Positions 16,719 to 26,874 of a stretch of 64,000 nt of DNA are shown here, in pieces. The translations under genes and the position numbers were made by a program. The stretch is from NCBI RefSeq assembly GCF_040499845.1, contig NZ_CP159342.1, positions 1,178,001-1,242,000 of the forward strand, read 5' to 3'. Numbering within the stretch: the stretch's first letter is position 1; every line of letters starts with the position of its first letter. The notes beneath the pieces are model-generated. The model did not search any database, had not been told where the DNA came from, and saw nothing but the letters and a program-made list of their open reading frames with translations. The stretch is from Micromonospora sp. CCTCC AA 2012012. GTDB lineage: Bacteria > Actinomycetota > Actinomycetes > Mycobacteriales > Micromonosporaceae.

Positions 16719-18140
16719 ATCGACACGCTCGCAGCGGCCTTCCACCAGCTGACGGCCTATTCCACCGACCGGCACTGGCTGGAGCCGGTCGACGACGACC
16801 GGCTGCGCCAGGACTTCATCCCGCTGCTGGCGGAGGAGCAGCCGCCGCCGTTCAAGGAGTACCCGGCGCACCTGCCGCGGGTCACGCTGCCGGCCGTCCC
16901 GGGCGCCCCGGTGGCGGCGGCGACGCTGCTCAGCGGCGACGTGGTCGGACCGGCGGCGGGCCGGACGCCGAGCATCGGGGACGTGTCGGTGACGCTCGCC
17001 CGGTGCGCGGGGGTGAAGGGGCGCTCCGCGCGCTCCGGCGAACTCTTCCGGGCCGTCAGCTCCGCGGGCAACCGGCATCCGTACGAGGTCTATGTCAGCG
17101 CCCGAGGCGTCGACGGTCTCCCGGACGGGGTGTGGCACTACGACCCCCGCGCCCACGCGGTCACCCTGATCGGGCCGCCGGCGGTCGGCGAGGTGACGGC
17201 CCTGGTCATCAGCGGCGTGCCGTGGCGCAGCTGCTGGCGGTACAGCGAGCGCGGCTACCGGCACGTCGGCTGGGACTGCGGCACCGTCACGGCGCACGCG
17301 GTGCTGGCCGCTGCGGCGCAGGGACTGCCCGCGCGGGTGGAGACCGCCTTCGACGACGCCGCGGTGCGCGCCCTGATCGGGGCCCGGGACGGTGCGGAGT
17401 TCCCGATGGTGCTGGTGCCGCTGGGTGACGGCACGCCCGCGGTGGCCGCCGGTGGGGAGGCGGCGCAGGGCGACCTCGGCGCGGGCGCGGAGGAGTTCCC
17501 ACTCGTGGTCGCGGTGCACGAGGCCGGGAACCTGCGCGGGGCGGCGGAGGTCGCGCAGTGGCGCCGCACCCGGGCGGGCCGTGATCCGGCCCTCCGCCCG
17601 ACGGCGCAGGTCCCCGCCGAGGCCGGCGACGAGCCGCTGGAGCTGCTGGTGAGCCGGCGGCGCTCCACCCGCCGGCTCGACGACGCGGCCGTCATCCCGC
17701 CGGCCGCCGCCCGGTGGATCGTCGACGTGGCCTCGGCGGCGATGCCGGGGGACGCCGGCACGCTCCACGAGGTACGGGTCGTGGCGCACGGCGTCGAAGG
17801 GCTGGATCCGGGGGTGTACCGGCCGACGGCCGACGGTCTCGAACGGACCGCCTCCACCAGCCGGGAGGCGACCTTCCGGACCTGCCTCGACCAGGCGCCC
17901 GGCCGGGACGCCGCCGCCGTGCTCTTCCTGACCCCGGCGCCCGGGCCGGCGGTCGCCTCGGACCCGCGGACCTACCGCGCGGCCCTGCTGGCGGCGGGTT
18001 ACGCGCTGGGCCGGATCTATCTCGCCGTCACGGCGCTGCGGCTGGACTGCAGCGGCCTCACCTTCGTCGACAGTGAGCTGCCCGCCACGATCGGTGTCCA
18101 GGATGCCCTGGCGGTCATCGCCGTCGGCGTACGCCGGTGA
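16719..18140 (+). CDS. SagB-type FMN-dependent double nitroreductase, apparent ATC start
   Basis: About 473 residues with two nitroreductase-fold halves. The N-terminal lead (FHQLTAY, then PPPFKEYP near residue 48) is typical of SagB-type dehydrogenases; half 1 carries RSARSGELFRAVSSAGNRHP (FMN site) and half 2 SRRRSTRRLDDA. Such enzymes use FMN to oxidise azolines in RiPPs or dehydrogenate NRPS-bound intermediates. The family's expected N-terminus begins right after the upstream gene, but no ATG, GTG or TTG occurs there in frame; the best start is ATC at 16719, 4-5 bases after the site GGAGGGG (16708-16714). The next GTG (16911) would remove ~64 conserved residues. So it either uses a rare ATC start or the base is an error. 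It follows the T-C-A gene by 12 bp in the same operon. Confidence 0.82.
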   Translation: MDTLAAAFHQLTAYSTDRHWLEPVDDDRLRQDFIPLLAEEQPPPFKEYPAHLPRVTLPAVPGAPVAAATLLSGDVVGPAAGRTPSIGDVSVTLARCAGVKGRSARSGELFRAVSSAGNRHPYEVYVSARGVDGLPDGVWHYDPRAHAVTLIGPPAVGEVTALVISGVPWRSCWRYSERGYRHVGWDCGTVTAHAVLAAAAQGLPARVETAFDDAAVRALIGARDGAEFPMVLVPLGDGTPAVAAGGEAAQGDLGAGAEEFPLVVAVHEAGNLRGAAEVAQWRRTRAGRDPALRPTAQVPAEAGDEPLELLVSRRRSTRRLDDAAVIPPAAARWIVDVASAAMPGDAGTLHEVRVVAHGVEGLDPGVYRPTADGLERTASTSREATFRTCLDQAPGRDAAAVLFLTPAPGPAVASDPRTYRAALLAAGYALGRIYLAVTALRLDCSGLTFVDSELPATIGVQDALAVIAVGVRR

Positions 18141-18160
18141 GCACGGAACGGAAGGCTCCC

Positions 18161-18955
18161 ATGAACCCGGATCTCCCGCAGCCCGCGGTGCGGCTGTTCG
18201 AATTCTCGACCGACGCGGCGGCCGACACCGTCCTGTACTGCTTCACGCATGCCGGCGGCGCGGCCCCGTTCTACCGGCCGTGGGCGGCCAGCCTGCCGCC
18301 CGGCGTCGCGCTCTGTGCGATCCAGCAGCCGGGCCGCCAGGACCTGATGCGACTGCCGCCGTACGCCGACATGAGCGCGCTCGCCGACGCTGCGGCCCGG
18401 GCGATCGCGGCTCACCTGCAGGGCCGACGCCACGTCTTCTTCGGGCACAGCATGGGTGCCCTGACGGCGTTCGAGACCGCCCGCCGGCTGCGGCGGGCCG
18501 GCGTTCCGGGACCTGACCTGCTGGGTGTCTCCGCGTGCCCCGCGCCGCACCGGGCCGGTGGTCGGCCGGGGGTCAGCGGCCTCTCCGACGAGCAGCTGTT
18601 GGCCCGGGTGGCGGGGCTGGGCGGGATCGCGCCCGAGTTCCTGGCCTCCCGGGAGCTGGTGAAGCTGATGCTGCCCGCGATCCGCGCCGACTACGAGGTC
18701 CTCGACGGCTACGAGTACGTCGCGGAGGCGCCGCTGGACTGCGCGCTCACCATCTTCGGTGGACTGTCGGACGACTCGGTGCCCGAGGACGCGCTGCGCG
18801 CGTGGGACGGGTACGCGTCGGGACCGACGGCGGTCGAGCTGTATCCCGGCGGGCACTTCTATCTGAACGACCGGGCGGCCGGGATCCTCGACGTGCTCTT
18901 CGCCCCCGGCACGGCTGCTCCTCGTAACCTCGATCGACAGGCGGTTGACCTCTGA
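18161..18955 (+). CDS. Type II (editing) thioesterase
   Basis: A 264-residue alpha/beta hydrolase of the TEII family with nucleophile motif GHSMGA (Ser97) and late catalytic His in YPGGHFYL. TEIIs clear misprimed or stalled carrier proteins of NRPS/PKS lines. ATG 18161 is chosen because a GGAAGG site lies 6 bases upstream; a GTG at 18137 overlapping the previous stop would add eight residues. It ends one base into the MOSC gene start (TGATG). With release apparently done by a reductase, the TEII is a housekeeping partner of the assembly line. Confidence 0.92.
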   Translation: MNPDLPQPAVRLFEFSTDAAADTVLYCFTHAGGAAPFYRPWAASLPPGVALCAIQQPGRQDLMRLPPYADMSALADAAARAIAAHLQGRRHVFFGHSMGALTAFETARRLRRAGVPGPDLLGVSACPAPHRAGGRPGVSGLSDEQLLARVAGLGGIAPEFLASRELVKLMLPAIRADYEVLDGYEYVAEAPLDCALTIFGGLSDDSVPEDALRAWDGYASGPTAVELYPGGHFYLNDRAAGILDVLFAPGTAAPRNLDRQAVDL

Positions 18956-19521
18956 TGGCGACATTCCTCAAGCGGGCCGGTCTCGAGGCCGGGCTCGACC
19001 ACCTCCGCGCCTCGCCCACCGGGAGCGGCACCCTGGAGATGATCGTCCGGCGGCCGGAGGTCGGCGAGCGGGAGATGCTCGACGAGGGCGTGCTCGACCT
19101 CGCCGAGGGCCTGGTCGGTGACATGTGGCTGCGGCGCGGCAGCCGCGACAAGATCACCGGTACGCCCGACGTCAACCGGCAGATCACCGTGATGAACGCC
19201 CGGTGCGCGGCGTTGGTGGCGCAGGACCGCGAGCGCTGGGCGCTCGCCGGCGACCAGCTCTATGTCGACTTCGACCTGAGCGTCGCGAACGTTCCCCCCG
19301 GGACGCGGCTGCAGATCGGGTCGGCGGTCATCGAGGCGACGACCGAGCTGCACCTGGGGTGTAGCAAGTTCCAGACGCGCTTCGGTTGGGACGCGGTGCT
19401 CTTCGTCAACTCGCGCGTCGGCCGGGAGCTGCGGCTGCGCGGCATGAGCGCGAAGATCGTGACCGGTGGCGTCATCCGTACCGGCGACAAGGTGCAGCGG
19501 GTGGTCGACGGCGCGGCCTAG
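18955..19521 (+). CDS. MOSC domain protein
   Basis: A 188-residue protein resembling stand-alone MOSC domains (molybdenum cofactor sulfurase C-terminal domain family; beta-barrel with a conserved Cys). The Cys is visible in HLGCSKFQTRFG near residue 140, and the DFDLSVANVPPGTRLQIG strand pattern fits the family. MOSC proteins bind Moco or carry sulfur as a Cys persulfide. It is coupled to the TEII gene by a one-base overlap, so it belongs to the biosynthetic operon; its role there (sulfur transfer, redox or cofactor handling) is unknown. No start alternative is needed. Confidence 0.75.
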   Translation: MATFLKRAGLEAGLDHLRASPTGSGTLEMIVRRPEVGEREMLDEGVLDLAEGLVGDMWLRRGSRDKITGTPDVNRQITVMNARCAALVAQDRERWALAGDQLYVDFDLSVANVPPGTRLQIGSAVIEATTELHLGCSKFQTRFGWDAVLFVNSRVGRELRLRGMSAKIVTGGVIRTGDKVQRVVDGAA

Positions 19522-19531
19522 CGCGGCGTCG

Positions 19532-19547
19532 GCGGGCTCACACCCGC
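19532..19547. terminator. Small hairpin at a convergent gene junction
   Basis: GCGGG (19532-19536) and CCCGC (19543-19547) form a 5-bp stem around the KAS III stop, between convergent MOSC and KAS III genes. Weak candidate. Confidence 0.3.
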
Positions 19548-20566
19548 AGCAGGGTGACCGCCCAGTGCATCCCGCTGCCGAGGGTGGTCAGGGCGACCAG
19601 GTCGCCGTCCTGGAGTTCGCCGTCGCGAAGCAGCCGGCGCAGGCCGACCAACTGGTCGGCCGTGCCGAAGTGACCGTTCTCCAGGGCCAGGTCGTTGGTG
19701 AGCTGCGCCAGGGGTACGCCCAGCGCCCGGGCGATGTCGGCCGCCGCCTTCTGGTTGTCGTTGAGGTGGATGAAGCGCTTGATCTCGCTGATATCCGTCC
19801 CGGTGCGGGCGCAGGCCCGGTCCACCGCGATCCGCATGTTCCCGCCGAACTTCCGGACGAACGCCAGCATCCGGCGGGCGTCGTTGTCGCACAGCTCGCC
19901 GAGCCGGTCGAGCGGGTTGCGCACCCGCAGCCCGTCCCGGCCGGCCACCGTGGACGGGTCGAAGGGCCGCGCGGCGCCGCCGACGTCCATCCGGAAGAAG
20001 TCCGCGTACTGGCCGTCGGTGATGGTCTCGGTGGCCAGCCAGCGGCCCCGCTCGTGGCCGCGCCGCACCAGCGCCGCCGCGGCACCGTCCGACAGCACGG
20101 TCGTCGTGGAGTCCATCCGGTTCTGGTACGTGTCGCAGACCCGGTTCGCCGAGACGATGAGTGCGTGCCGATAGTCCGGATGGGTGGCGAAGCGCCCGGC
20201 GACCGCGTCGAAGGCGACCGTGCCGGAGCTGCACGCCTGGTTGATCAGCATCGCCTCGGCGTTGACGGCCCCGATCCGGCCCTGCACCGCGGCGGCGGCG
20301 TCCCAGCAGAGGTACTCGGCGAAGTCCGCGATGGCGAGCACCACCAGGTCGACCTCCGCGGCGTCCACCGAGGACGCCCGGAGGGCCTCCTCGCACGCCC
20401 GCACCGCCAGATCCGTGAGCAGCGCACCGTCCTCGGCCCGGTGGAAGCGCCGGTAACCCCAGGACCGCACCGTCTCCTCGCTGGCCGCGTACTGCGCGAT
20501 CACCGCGTCGGTGACCTCCACCGGTTCGCCGAGAGATTCGCCGATGGCGACGATCCCGAACGACAT
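19538..20566 (-). CDS. KAS III-like enzyme, Ser at the nucleophile position
   Basis: A 342-residue paralogue of the KAS III-like protein at 4359-5390, collinear over its full length. The nucleophile position aligned with Cys113 is Ser113 (NQACSSG versus NQACCAG); the catalytic His (RFIHLNDNQ) and GHFGTADQ are kept. Replacement of Cys by Ser is known in DpsC-type KAS III homologues that select or transfer starter acyl groups. The start at 20566 is set by a perfect GGAGG site six bases upstream and by matching MSFGIVAIGE to MSYGIVAIGE of the paralogue. It is convergent with the MOSC gene and probably marks the right end of the cluster. It may transfer an acyl unit to oxygen or nitrogen, act with the Cys paralogue as a heterodimer, or be a regulatory copy; none is shown by sequence alone. 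Confidence 0.88.
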   Translation of the reverse strand: MSFGIVAIGESLGEPVEVTDAVIAQYAASEETVRSWGYRRFHRAEDGALLTDLAVRACEEALRASSVDAAEVDLVVLAIADFAEYLCWDAAAAVQGRIGAVNAEAMLINQACSSGTVAFDAVAGRFATHPDYRHALIVSANRVCDTYQNRMDSTTTVLSDGAAAALVRRGHERGRWLATETITDGQYADFFRMDVGGAARPFDPSTVAGRDGLRVRNPLDRLGELCDNDARRMLAFVRKFGGNMRIAVDRACARTGTDISEIKRFIHLNDNQKAAADIARALGVPLAQLTNDLALENGHFGTADQLVGLRRLLRDGELQDGDLVALTTLGSGMHWAVTLLRV

Positions 20567-20693
20567 CCAAGCCTCCTGCCAGGGGTCGGCGGCCTCCGAT
20601 GCGGGTGCCGGGCCGTACGAGACCGCCATCCTAGTCCGGCGGCCACCCGCGCCGGGGACACCCGGGACGGCGGCCGCGCGTTACCCTGCGCCG

Positions 20694-21101
20694 GTGATCG
20701 ATCCCGCTGCCGAGCAGCTGACCTTCCGCACCCTGCTGCACAGTCAGATGGCGTTCGCCGTTGAGGCAGGACTGTTCGTCATCCGAGGCGAGGACGAGTG
20801 GTTGTCCACGTGGGAGGGCTGGAGGGGCAGCCGGCAGTCCGCTCCGGCCGTCGACTGGGCGGGCGAACTCGTGGTGGCGCTGGCCCTGGGCAGCCGTCCG
20901 GCGAGCGGCTATCAGGTGACCATCGAACAGCTCGCCGTCCGGGATCGCAGGCTGTACGTCAACGCCTGGGAGGAGGAGAACGGCGGTACGGGACTGGACA
21001 TCATCACCCACCCGGTCCACGCCGTCGCCGTGCCGCGGCGGGATTTCGCCGGCGAACCGCACCTCGTCAAGCGCGTCACCGTCTGGACCGACGAGGACTG
21101 A
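20694..21101 (+). CDS. PrcB C-terminal-like protein
   Basis: A 135-residue soluble protein. The stretch VALALGSRPASGYQVTIEQL (about 63-82) resembles the short PrcB_C-type domain found in small proteins of unknown role, with the conserved G-x5-G-Y/G-x-V pattern. No signal peptide or membrane helix is seen. GTG 20694 is chosen as it starts just before the conserved region; there is no strong ribosome site. It lies divergent from the KAS III gene across 127 bp and may share that promoter region, but nothing ties it to the cluster. Confidence 0.6.
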   Translation: MIDPAAEQLTFRTLLHSQMAFAVEAGLFVIRGEDEWLSTWEGWRGSRQSAPAVDWAGELVVALALGSRPASGYQVTIEQLAVRDRRLYVNAWEEENGGTGLDIITHPVHAVAVPRRDFAGEPHLVKRVTVWTDED

Positions 21102-21114
21102 GGAATTCGGCCCG

Positions 21115-21705
21115 TCACTCACCCACGGCGTACGTCACGATGTGCGCGCCCGTGCTGGTCACCTCGCTGCTGGTCAGGCGCAGGGGACGGTGTGCCCCGT
21201 CGTCGCCGAAGAGGCGCTTCCCGCCGCCCACCAGCACCGGGTCGACCATCAGCCGAAGCTCGTCCAGCAGCTCCAGGACCAGCAGCGACCGGACGAGCCC
21301 GGGACTGCCGATGACGTGCAGGTCGCGGCCCTCCTGCGCCTTCAGCGCGCGCACCGCCGCGCCGATGTCGCCCGGCAGCAGCGTCGCGTTCCGCCAGGCG
21401 AGCGGCTCGTGCAGGGTCGTCGAGGCGACGTACTTCGGCAGCGTGTTGAGCGACTCGGCCAGCACCTGCTGCTCCTGCGGCGCGGTCGGCCAGTGCGCCG
21501 CGAAGATCTCGTACGTGCCCCGTCCCAGCAGGTAGCCGCCCGCGCCGCGCACGTTCTCGATCACCCAGTTCATCGACAGCTCGTCGAAGTAGCGGGCGTG
21601 CCAGCCGCCGTGCGGGAAGCCCCCGGTCACGTCCTCGTCGGGGTAGCTGGGCGACTGCACCACCCCGTCCAGCGTCGTCCACACGTTCGCGATCACCTTG
21701 CGCAT
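21115..21705 (-). CDS. Dihydrofolate reductase/RibD C-terminal family protein
   Basis: A 196-residue member of the RibD_C/DHFR-like family, starting MRKVIANVWTTLDGVVQSP, with the NADPH-binding pattern LLGRGTYEIF near residue 55 and VIGSPGLVRSLL near 120. These small reductases are abundant in actinomycetes and mostly uncharacterised; the fold binds NADPH. ATG 21705 fits the family start and follows an AGGGGA site. A second member of the family is encoded at 27379-27969. It is convergent with the PrcB-like gene, 13 bp away. Confidence 0.82.
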   Translation of the reverse strand: MRKVIANVWTTLDGVVQSPSYPDEDVTGGFPHGGWHARYFDELSMNWVIENVRGAGGYLLGRGTYEIFAAHWPTAPQEQQVLAESLNTLPKYVASTTLHEPLAWRNATLLPGDIGAAVRALKAQEGRDLHVIGSPGLVRSLLVLELLDELRLMVDPVLVGGGKRLFGDDGAHRPLRLTSSEVTSTGAHIVTYAVGE

Positions 21706-21866
21706 CCGGATCCCCTGTCGGTCGGTCTCCGCCGCCTGTGCCGGCGGCCGGGTCACCGCGGGGACGGAACCGGACCGCCGTCCTCGACACGACCGGCCGC
21801 ACCGACGGGCGACCGTCGCTGGTCAGGCTCGCGCCGCCCGGATCGGCCCGTGACATGATGGCGCCC

Positions 21867-22769
21867 ATGGCAGAGCAGCAGGACGTCGGCGGACCCGACC
21901 GTCACCACAGGTCAGGTACCACCGCCAACCGTCCGGCTGGCGGCGTCGACGCGCGGCTCGCCCTCGCGCAGGACCCCGCCACGCCACCGATGACCCTGTA
22001 CGACCTGGCGTCCGACCCGTCGGCCGTGGTCCGCAGGGCGGTGGCCGCCCGGGCCGACGCCCCGGCGCAGGCCCTGCGACCCTTGACCCGGGACCATGAC
22101 CGCGACGTCCGGGAGGCGGTGGCGAGGAACCCGTCGGCGTCGGTCGCCAATCTGCTGCGTCTGGTGAAGGACGCCGACCGGTGGGTCCGCTGGGCGGTCG
22201 CCGGCAACCCGGCCTGCGACGAGTCGGTCCGCCGGGTGATGTCGCAGGCCGCCGACAAGGAGCTTCGTGGCCTGCTCGCGGAGCGGCCGGAGCTGGAGCC
22301 CGAGCTGGCCGCCCGACTGATCGACGACGCGTCACCCGAGGTCCGGGAACGCCTGGCCACCCACACCCGGCACCCCGACGTGATCACCGCGCTGCTGGCC
22401 GACCGCACCGTCCGCGTCCGCAAGGGGCTGGCCCGCAACCCGCGGACCAGCGCCGCGCAGCGCACGGCGCTCGCCCAGGACCCGGTGGTCGACGTCCGGG
22501 TCGCGCTGGTGCGCGCGGTGCCGCTCGACGAGGCGGACCTGGCCCGCCTGGCGGAGGACCGTTCGGTGCAGGTGCGACTGGCGATGGCGACCTCCGAGGT
22601 CGTCCCGTCGCACATCCGGCAGGCCCTCGGCAGCGACCCCGACGAGCTGGTGGCCGGCGCGGCGCGGGACTTCCGCCCCGCGTCGAGCAGCTCCTCGGTG
22701 GTGAAGCCGCCGCGTGTCGGCCTCCGGCGCCCGGGTGCCGGCCCGGGTCGGCGCGGCACCGGGCGCTGA
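21867..22769 (+). CDS. Variant leucine-rich-repeat protein
   Basis: About 300 residues built from ~24-residue helical repeats of the LRV/HEAT-like type, with recurring units such as D-P-S-x-x-V-R-x-A-V-A-x-x-x and A-x-x-D-R-x-V-R-V-R. Such alpha solenoids mediate protein binding; no catalytic motif is visible. The N-terminus and the C-terminal ~30 residues (Arg/Pro/Gly-rich) are low complexity. Start: ATG 21867 (MAEQQD); ATGs at 21855 and 21858 are possible alternatives. Partner and role unknown. Convergent with the SRPBCC gene over a shared hairpin. Confidence 0.7.
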   Translation: MAEQQDVGGPDRHHRSGTTANRPAGGVDARLALAQDPATPPMTLYDLASDPSAVVRRAVAARADAPAQALRPLTRDHDRDVREAVARNPSASVANLLRLVKDADRWVRWAVAGNPACDESVRRVMSQAADKELRGLLAERPELEPELAARLIDDASPEVRERLATHTRHPDVITALLADRTVRVRKGLARNPRTSAAQRTALAQDPVVDVRVALVRAVPLDEADLARLAEDRSVQVRLAMATSEVVPSHIRQALGSDPDELVAGAARDFRPASSSSSVVKPPRVGLRRPGAGPGRRGTGR

Positions 22770-22776
22770 CGCGCGC

Positions 22777-22802
22777 GGCATCCGGCGGGCTAGCCGGAAG
22801 CC
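22777..22802. terminator. Hairpin between convergent genes
   Basis: GGC-A-TCCGGC (22777-22786) pairs with GCCGGA-A-GCC (22793-22802) with one A-A mismatch; it contains the reverse-strand stop at 22790-22792. Likely bidirectional terminator. Confidence 0.5.
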
Positions 22803-23317
22803 TCGGCCAGCTCCTTGATCCCGCGCAACGTGCCCTCGATGGCGGTGCGCAGGTCGGCGAGGCGGAGCTGGACGAGCGCCTCCTCGTGGTGCGGCCTGCG
22901 GTCGATCACCAGGGTGAGCCCGGACCGGGCCGGTCCGATCCGCGCGCCGTGGGCCAGCCGGGTGCCGCCGGCCTGGGGCGTGAGGTCGAACCGCCAGGTC
23001 GCCACCGGGGTACGCGGATCCGGCGCGGCGTCCCCGAAGCGGCCGTCCGGGTCCACCACCGCCCAGGCGAAGGTGCGTGGGGCGTCCAGCTCGACCACGT
23101 AGGAGACGGTCCGCCAGTCGCCGAGCACGGAGTTGTGGTTGTGGCCCTCGAAGCGGGCACCGGGAACGAGGCCGGGGTCGTCCAGCCAGCGCACGCGCCG
23201 CAGTTCCGGACTGAACCGGGCCGGCAGGTGGATGTCCGTCGCCAGCTCCCACACCCGGGTCACGTCCGCCTCGATGAACACGTCGCACTCCACCGTCGGA
23301 CGATCCGCGAAGCGCAC
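22790..23317 (-). CDS. SRPBCC/polyketide-cyclase-fold protein
   Basis: A 175-residue START/SRPBCC-type protein, opening with VRFADRPTVECDVFIEADVT and containing the family pattern V-W-E-L-x-T-D near residue 22 and FEGHNHN near 55. This fold binds hydrophobic ligands; some members are cyclases, others coenzyme or lipid carriers. GTG 23317 is chosen because a GAGGAGG site lies just upstream. It is divergent from a GNAT gene across 145 bp. Specific function cannot be inferred. Confidence 0.75.
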   Translation of the reverse strand: MRFADRPTVECDVFIEADVTRVWELATDIHLPARFSPELRRVRWLDDPGLVPGARFEGHNHNSVLGDWRTVSYVVELDAPRTFAWAVVDPDGRFGDAAPDPRTPVATWRFDLTPQAGGTRLAHGARIGPARSGLTLVIDRRPHHEEALVQLRLADLRTAIEGTLRGIKELAEASG

Positions 23318-23462
23318 GTTTCCTCCTCGTCGCCGGGCGGCAGGCCGGGTCGGGGACCCGGCACGCGTCCGGGTCTGGCGTCGTGGCTCCGACTCTAGGC
23401 AGCGGCTGTTCGACGGGGCGGCCCTCACCCTGAGCGATTCGTCACATGCGTAGGATCACCGC

Positions 23463-24041
23463 GTGTTCCAGCCGGCGTACCCGATCCGCACCGCGCGGCT
23501 CACCCTGCGCCCGGTCACCCTCGCCGACCTCGACGACGTGTACGCCTGGCAACGCCGACCCGACGTGGTCCGCTGGATGCTCGGCGCCGAGCCGCGTACC
23601 CGGGAGCAGTCGCGGGCGTCGGTGCTCGCCATTGCGGGCGAGGACGCGCTGCGCGCGGAGGGCGACTGCCTGACCCTGGCCGTGGTCGCCGACGCCGGCG
23701 TGATCGGGGCCGTCGAGCTGGTGTGGCGCAGCCGGCGCGACCGGACGGCGGAACTGGGGTACGTCCTGCACCCCGACCACGGCGGCCGAGGACTGGCCAC
23801 CGAGGCCGCCACGGCGCTGCTCGACTGGGGGTTCACCGAGTTCGGGCTGCACCGGGTCTTCGGTCGGTGTCACGGCCGCAACGACGCCTCCGCCCGCCTG
23901 ATGCGCCGGCTCGGCATGCGCCAGGAGGCCCGCCACGTCGACAGTTACCTGCTCCGGGGGGAGTGGGCCGATCAGCTGGTCTTCGCCGTCCTCGACCACG
24001 AATGGCGCGGGCGAGCCGACGCGCCGGTCCGAACCACCTGA
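23463..24041 (+). CDS. GNAT acetyltransferase (RimJ/RimL type)
   Basis: A 192-residue GNAT of the RimJ/RimL class: opening TARLTLRPVTLADLDDVYAW, acetyl-CoA loop HGGRGLATEA near residue 103 and NDASARLMRRLGMRQEA near 140. Such enzymes acetylate N-terminal amino groups of proteins or small amines. Start GTG 23463. Convergent with the UvrA-like gene over a hairpin. Substrate unknown. Confidence 0.85.
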   Translation: MFQPAYPIRTARLTLRPVTLADLDDVYAWQRRPDVVRWMLGAEPRTREQSRASVLAIAGEDALRAEGDCLTLAVVADAGVIGAVELVWRSRRDRTAELGYVLHPDHGGRGLATEAATALLDWGFTEFGLHRVFGRCHGRNDASARLMRRLGMRQEARHVDSYLLRGEWADQLVFAVLDHEWRGRADAPVRTT

Positions 24042-24074
24042 CCGGCGCCGAGCCCGCGGGAGGACGCGCCCCGG

Positions 24075-24078
<4 letters not shown>
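24038..24078. terminator. Hairpin over two stop codons
   Basis: CTGACCGG (24038-24045) pairs with CCGGTCAG (24071-24078), with further GCGC pairing inside. The arms contain the stop codons of the GNAT gene and the convergent UvrA-like gene, the same design as at 7511-7542. Confidence 0.5.
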
Positions 24079-26450
<2,372 letters not shown>

Positions 26451-26458
26451 CGTGTCCG

Positions 26459-26869
26459 TCAGCGCGCTTCCCGGATCCGGATCAGGTTGCCGGCGGGATC
26501 GCGGAAGGCGCAGTCGCGGATGCCGTACGGCTGCTCGATCGGCTCCTGGACCACCTCGGCGTCGCTGGCCTGGAGCTTCTCGAAGGTGCCGTCGAGGTCC
26601 GGGGTGGCCAGCAGGATCCAGCCGTAGGTGCCCTTGGCCATCATCTCGACGATGGTCCGGCGTTCGTCGTCGGTGACGCCGGGGTCGACGGCCGGCGGCG
26701 CCAGCAGGATGGAGGTGCCGGGCTGGCCGGCGGGTCCGACGGTGATCCAGCGCATCTTCCCCTGCCCGACGTCGTTGCGGACCTCGAAGCCGAGCACGTC
26801 GCGGTAGAAGGCCAGCGAGGCCTCCGGGTCGTCATGGGGGAGGAAGGTGGTGTCGATGGTGATGTCCAT
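26459..26869 (-). CDS. VOC/glyoxalase family protein
   Basis: A 136-residue vicinal-oxygen-chelate protein beginning MDITIDTTFLPHDDPEASL with FYRDVLGFEV near residue 24 and the C-terminal IRDCAFRDPAGN block. VOC proteins are metalloenzymes or drug-sequestering proteins; the metal ligands here are not fully clear. ATG 26869 fits the family; it lies 5 bp after the AraC gene stop and 8 bp before the UvrA-like gene. Likely part of a stress or drug-resistance operon. Confidence 0.85.
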   Translation of the reverse strand: MDITIDTTFLPHDDPEASLAFYRDVLGFEVRNDVGQGKMRWITVGPAGQPGTSILLAPPAVDPGVTDDERRTIVEMMAKGTYGWILLATPDLDGTFEKLQASDAEVVQEPIEQPYGIRDCAFRDPAGNLIRIREAR

Positions 26870-26874
26870 GGCGA

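Noticed and set aside
13413..17789. Reverse-strand open frame of about 1458 codons opposite the T-C-A NRPS gene
   Set aside because: Composition is that of an antisense shadow (Arg/Gly/His-rich); the forward strand encodes clear NRPS motifs.
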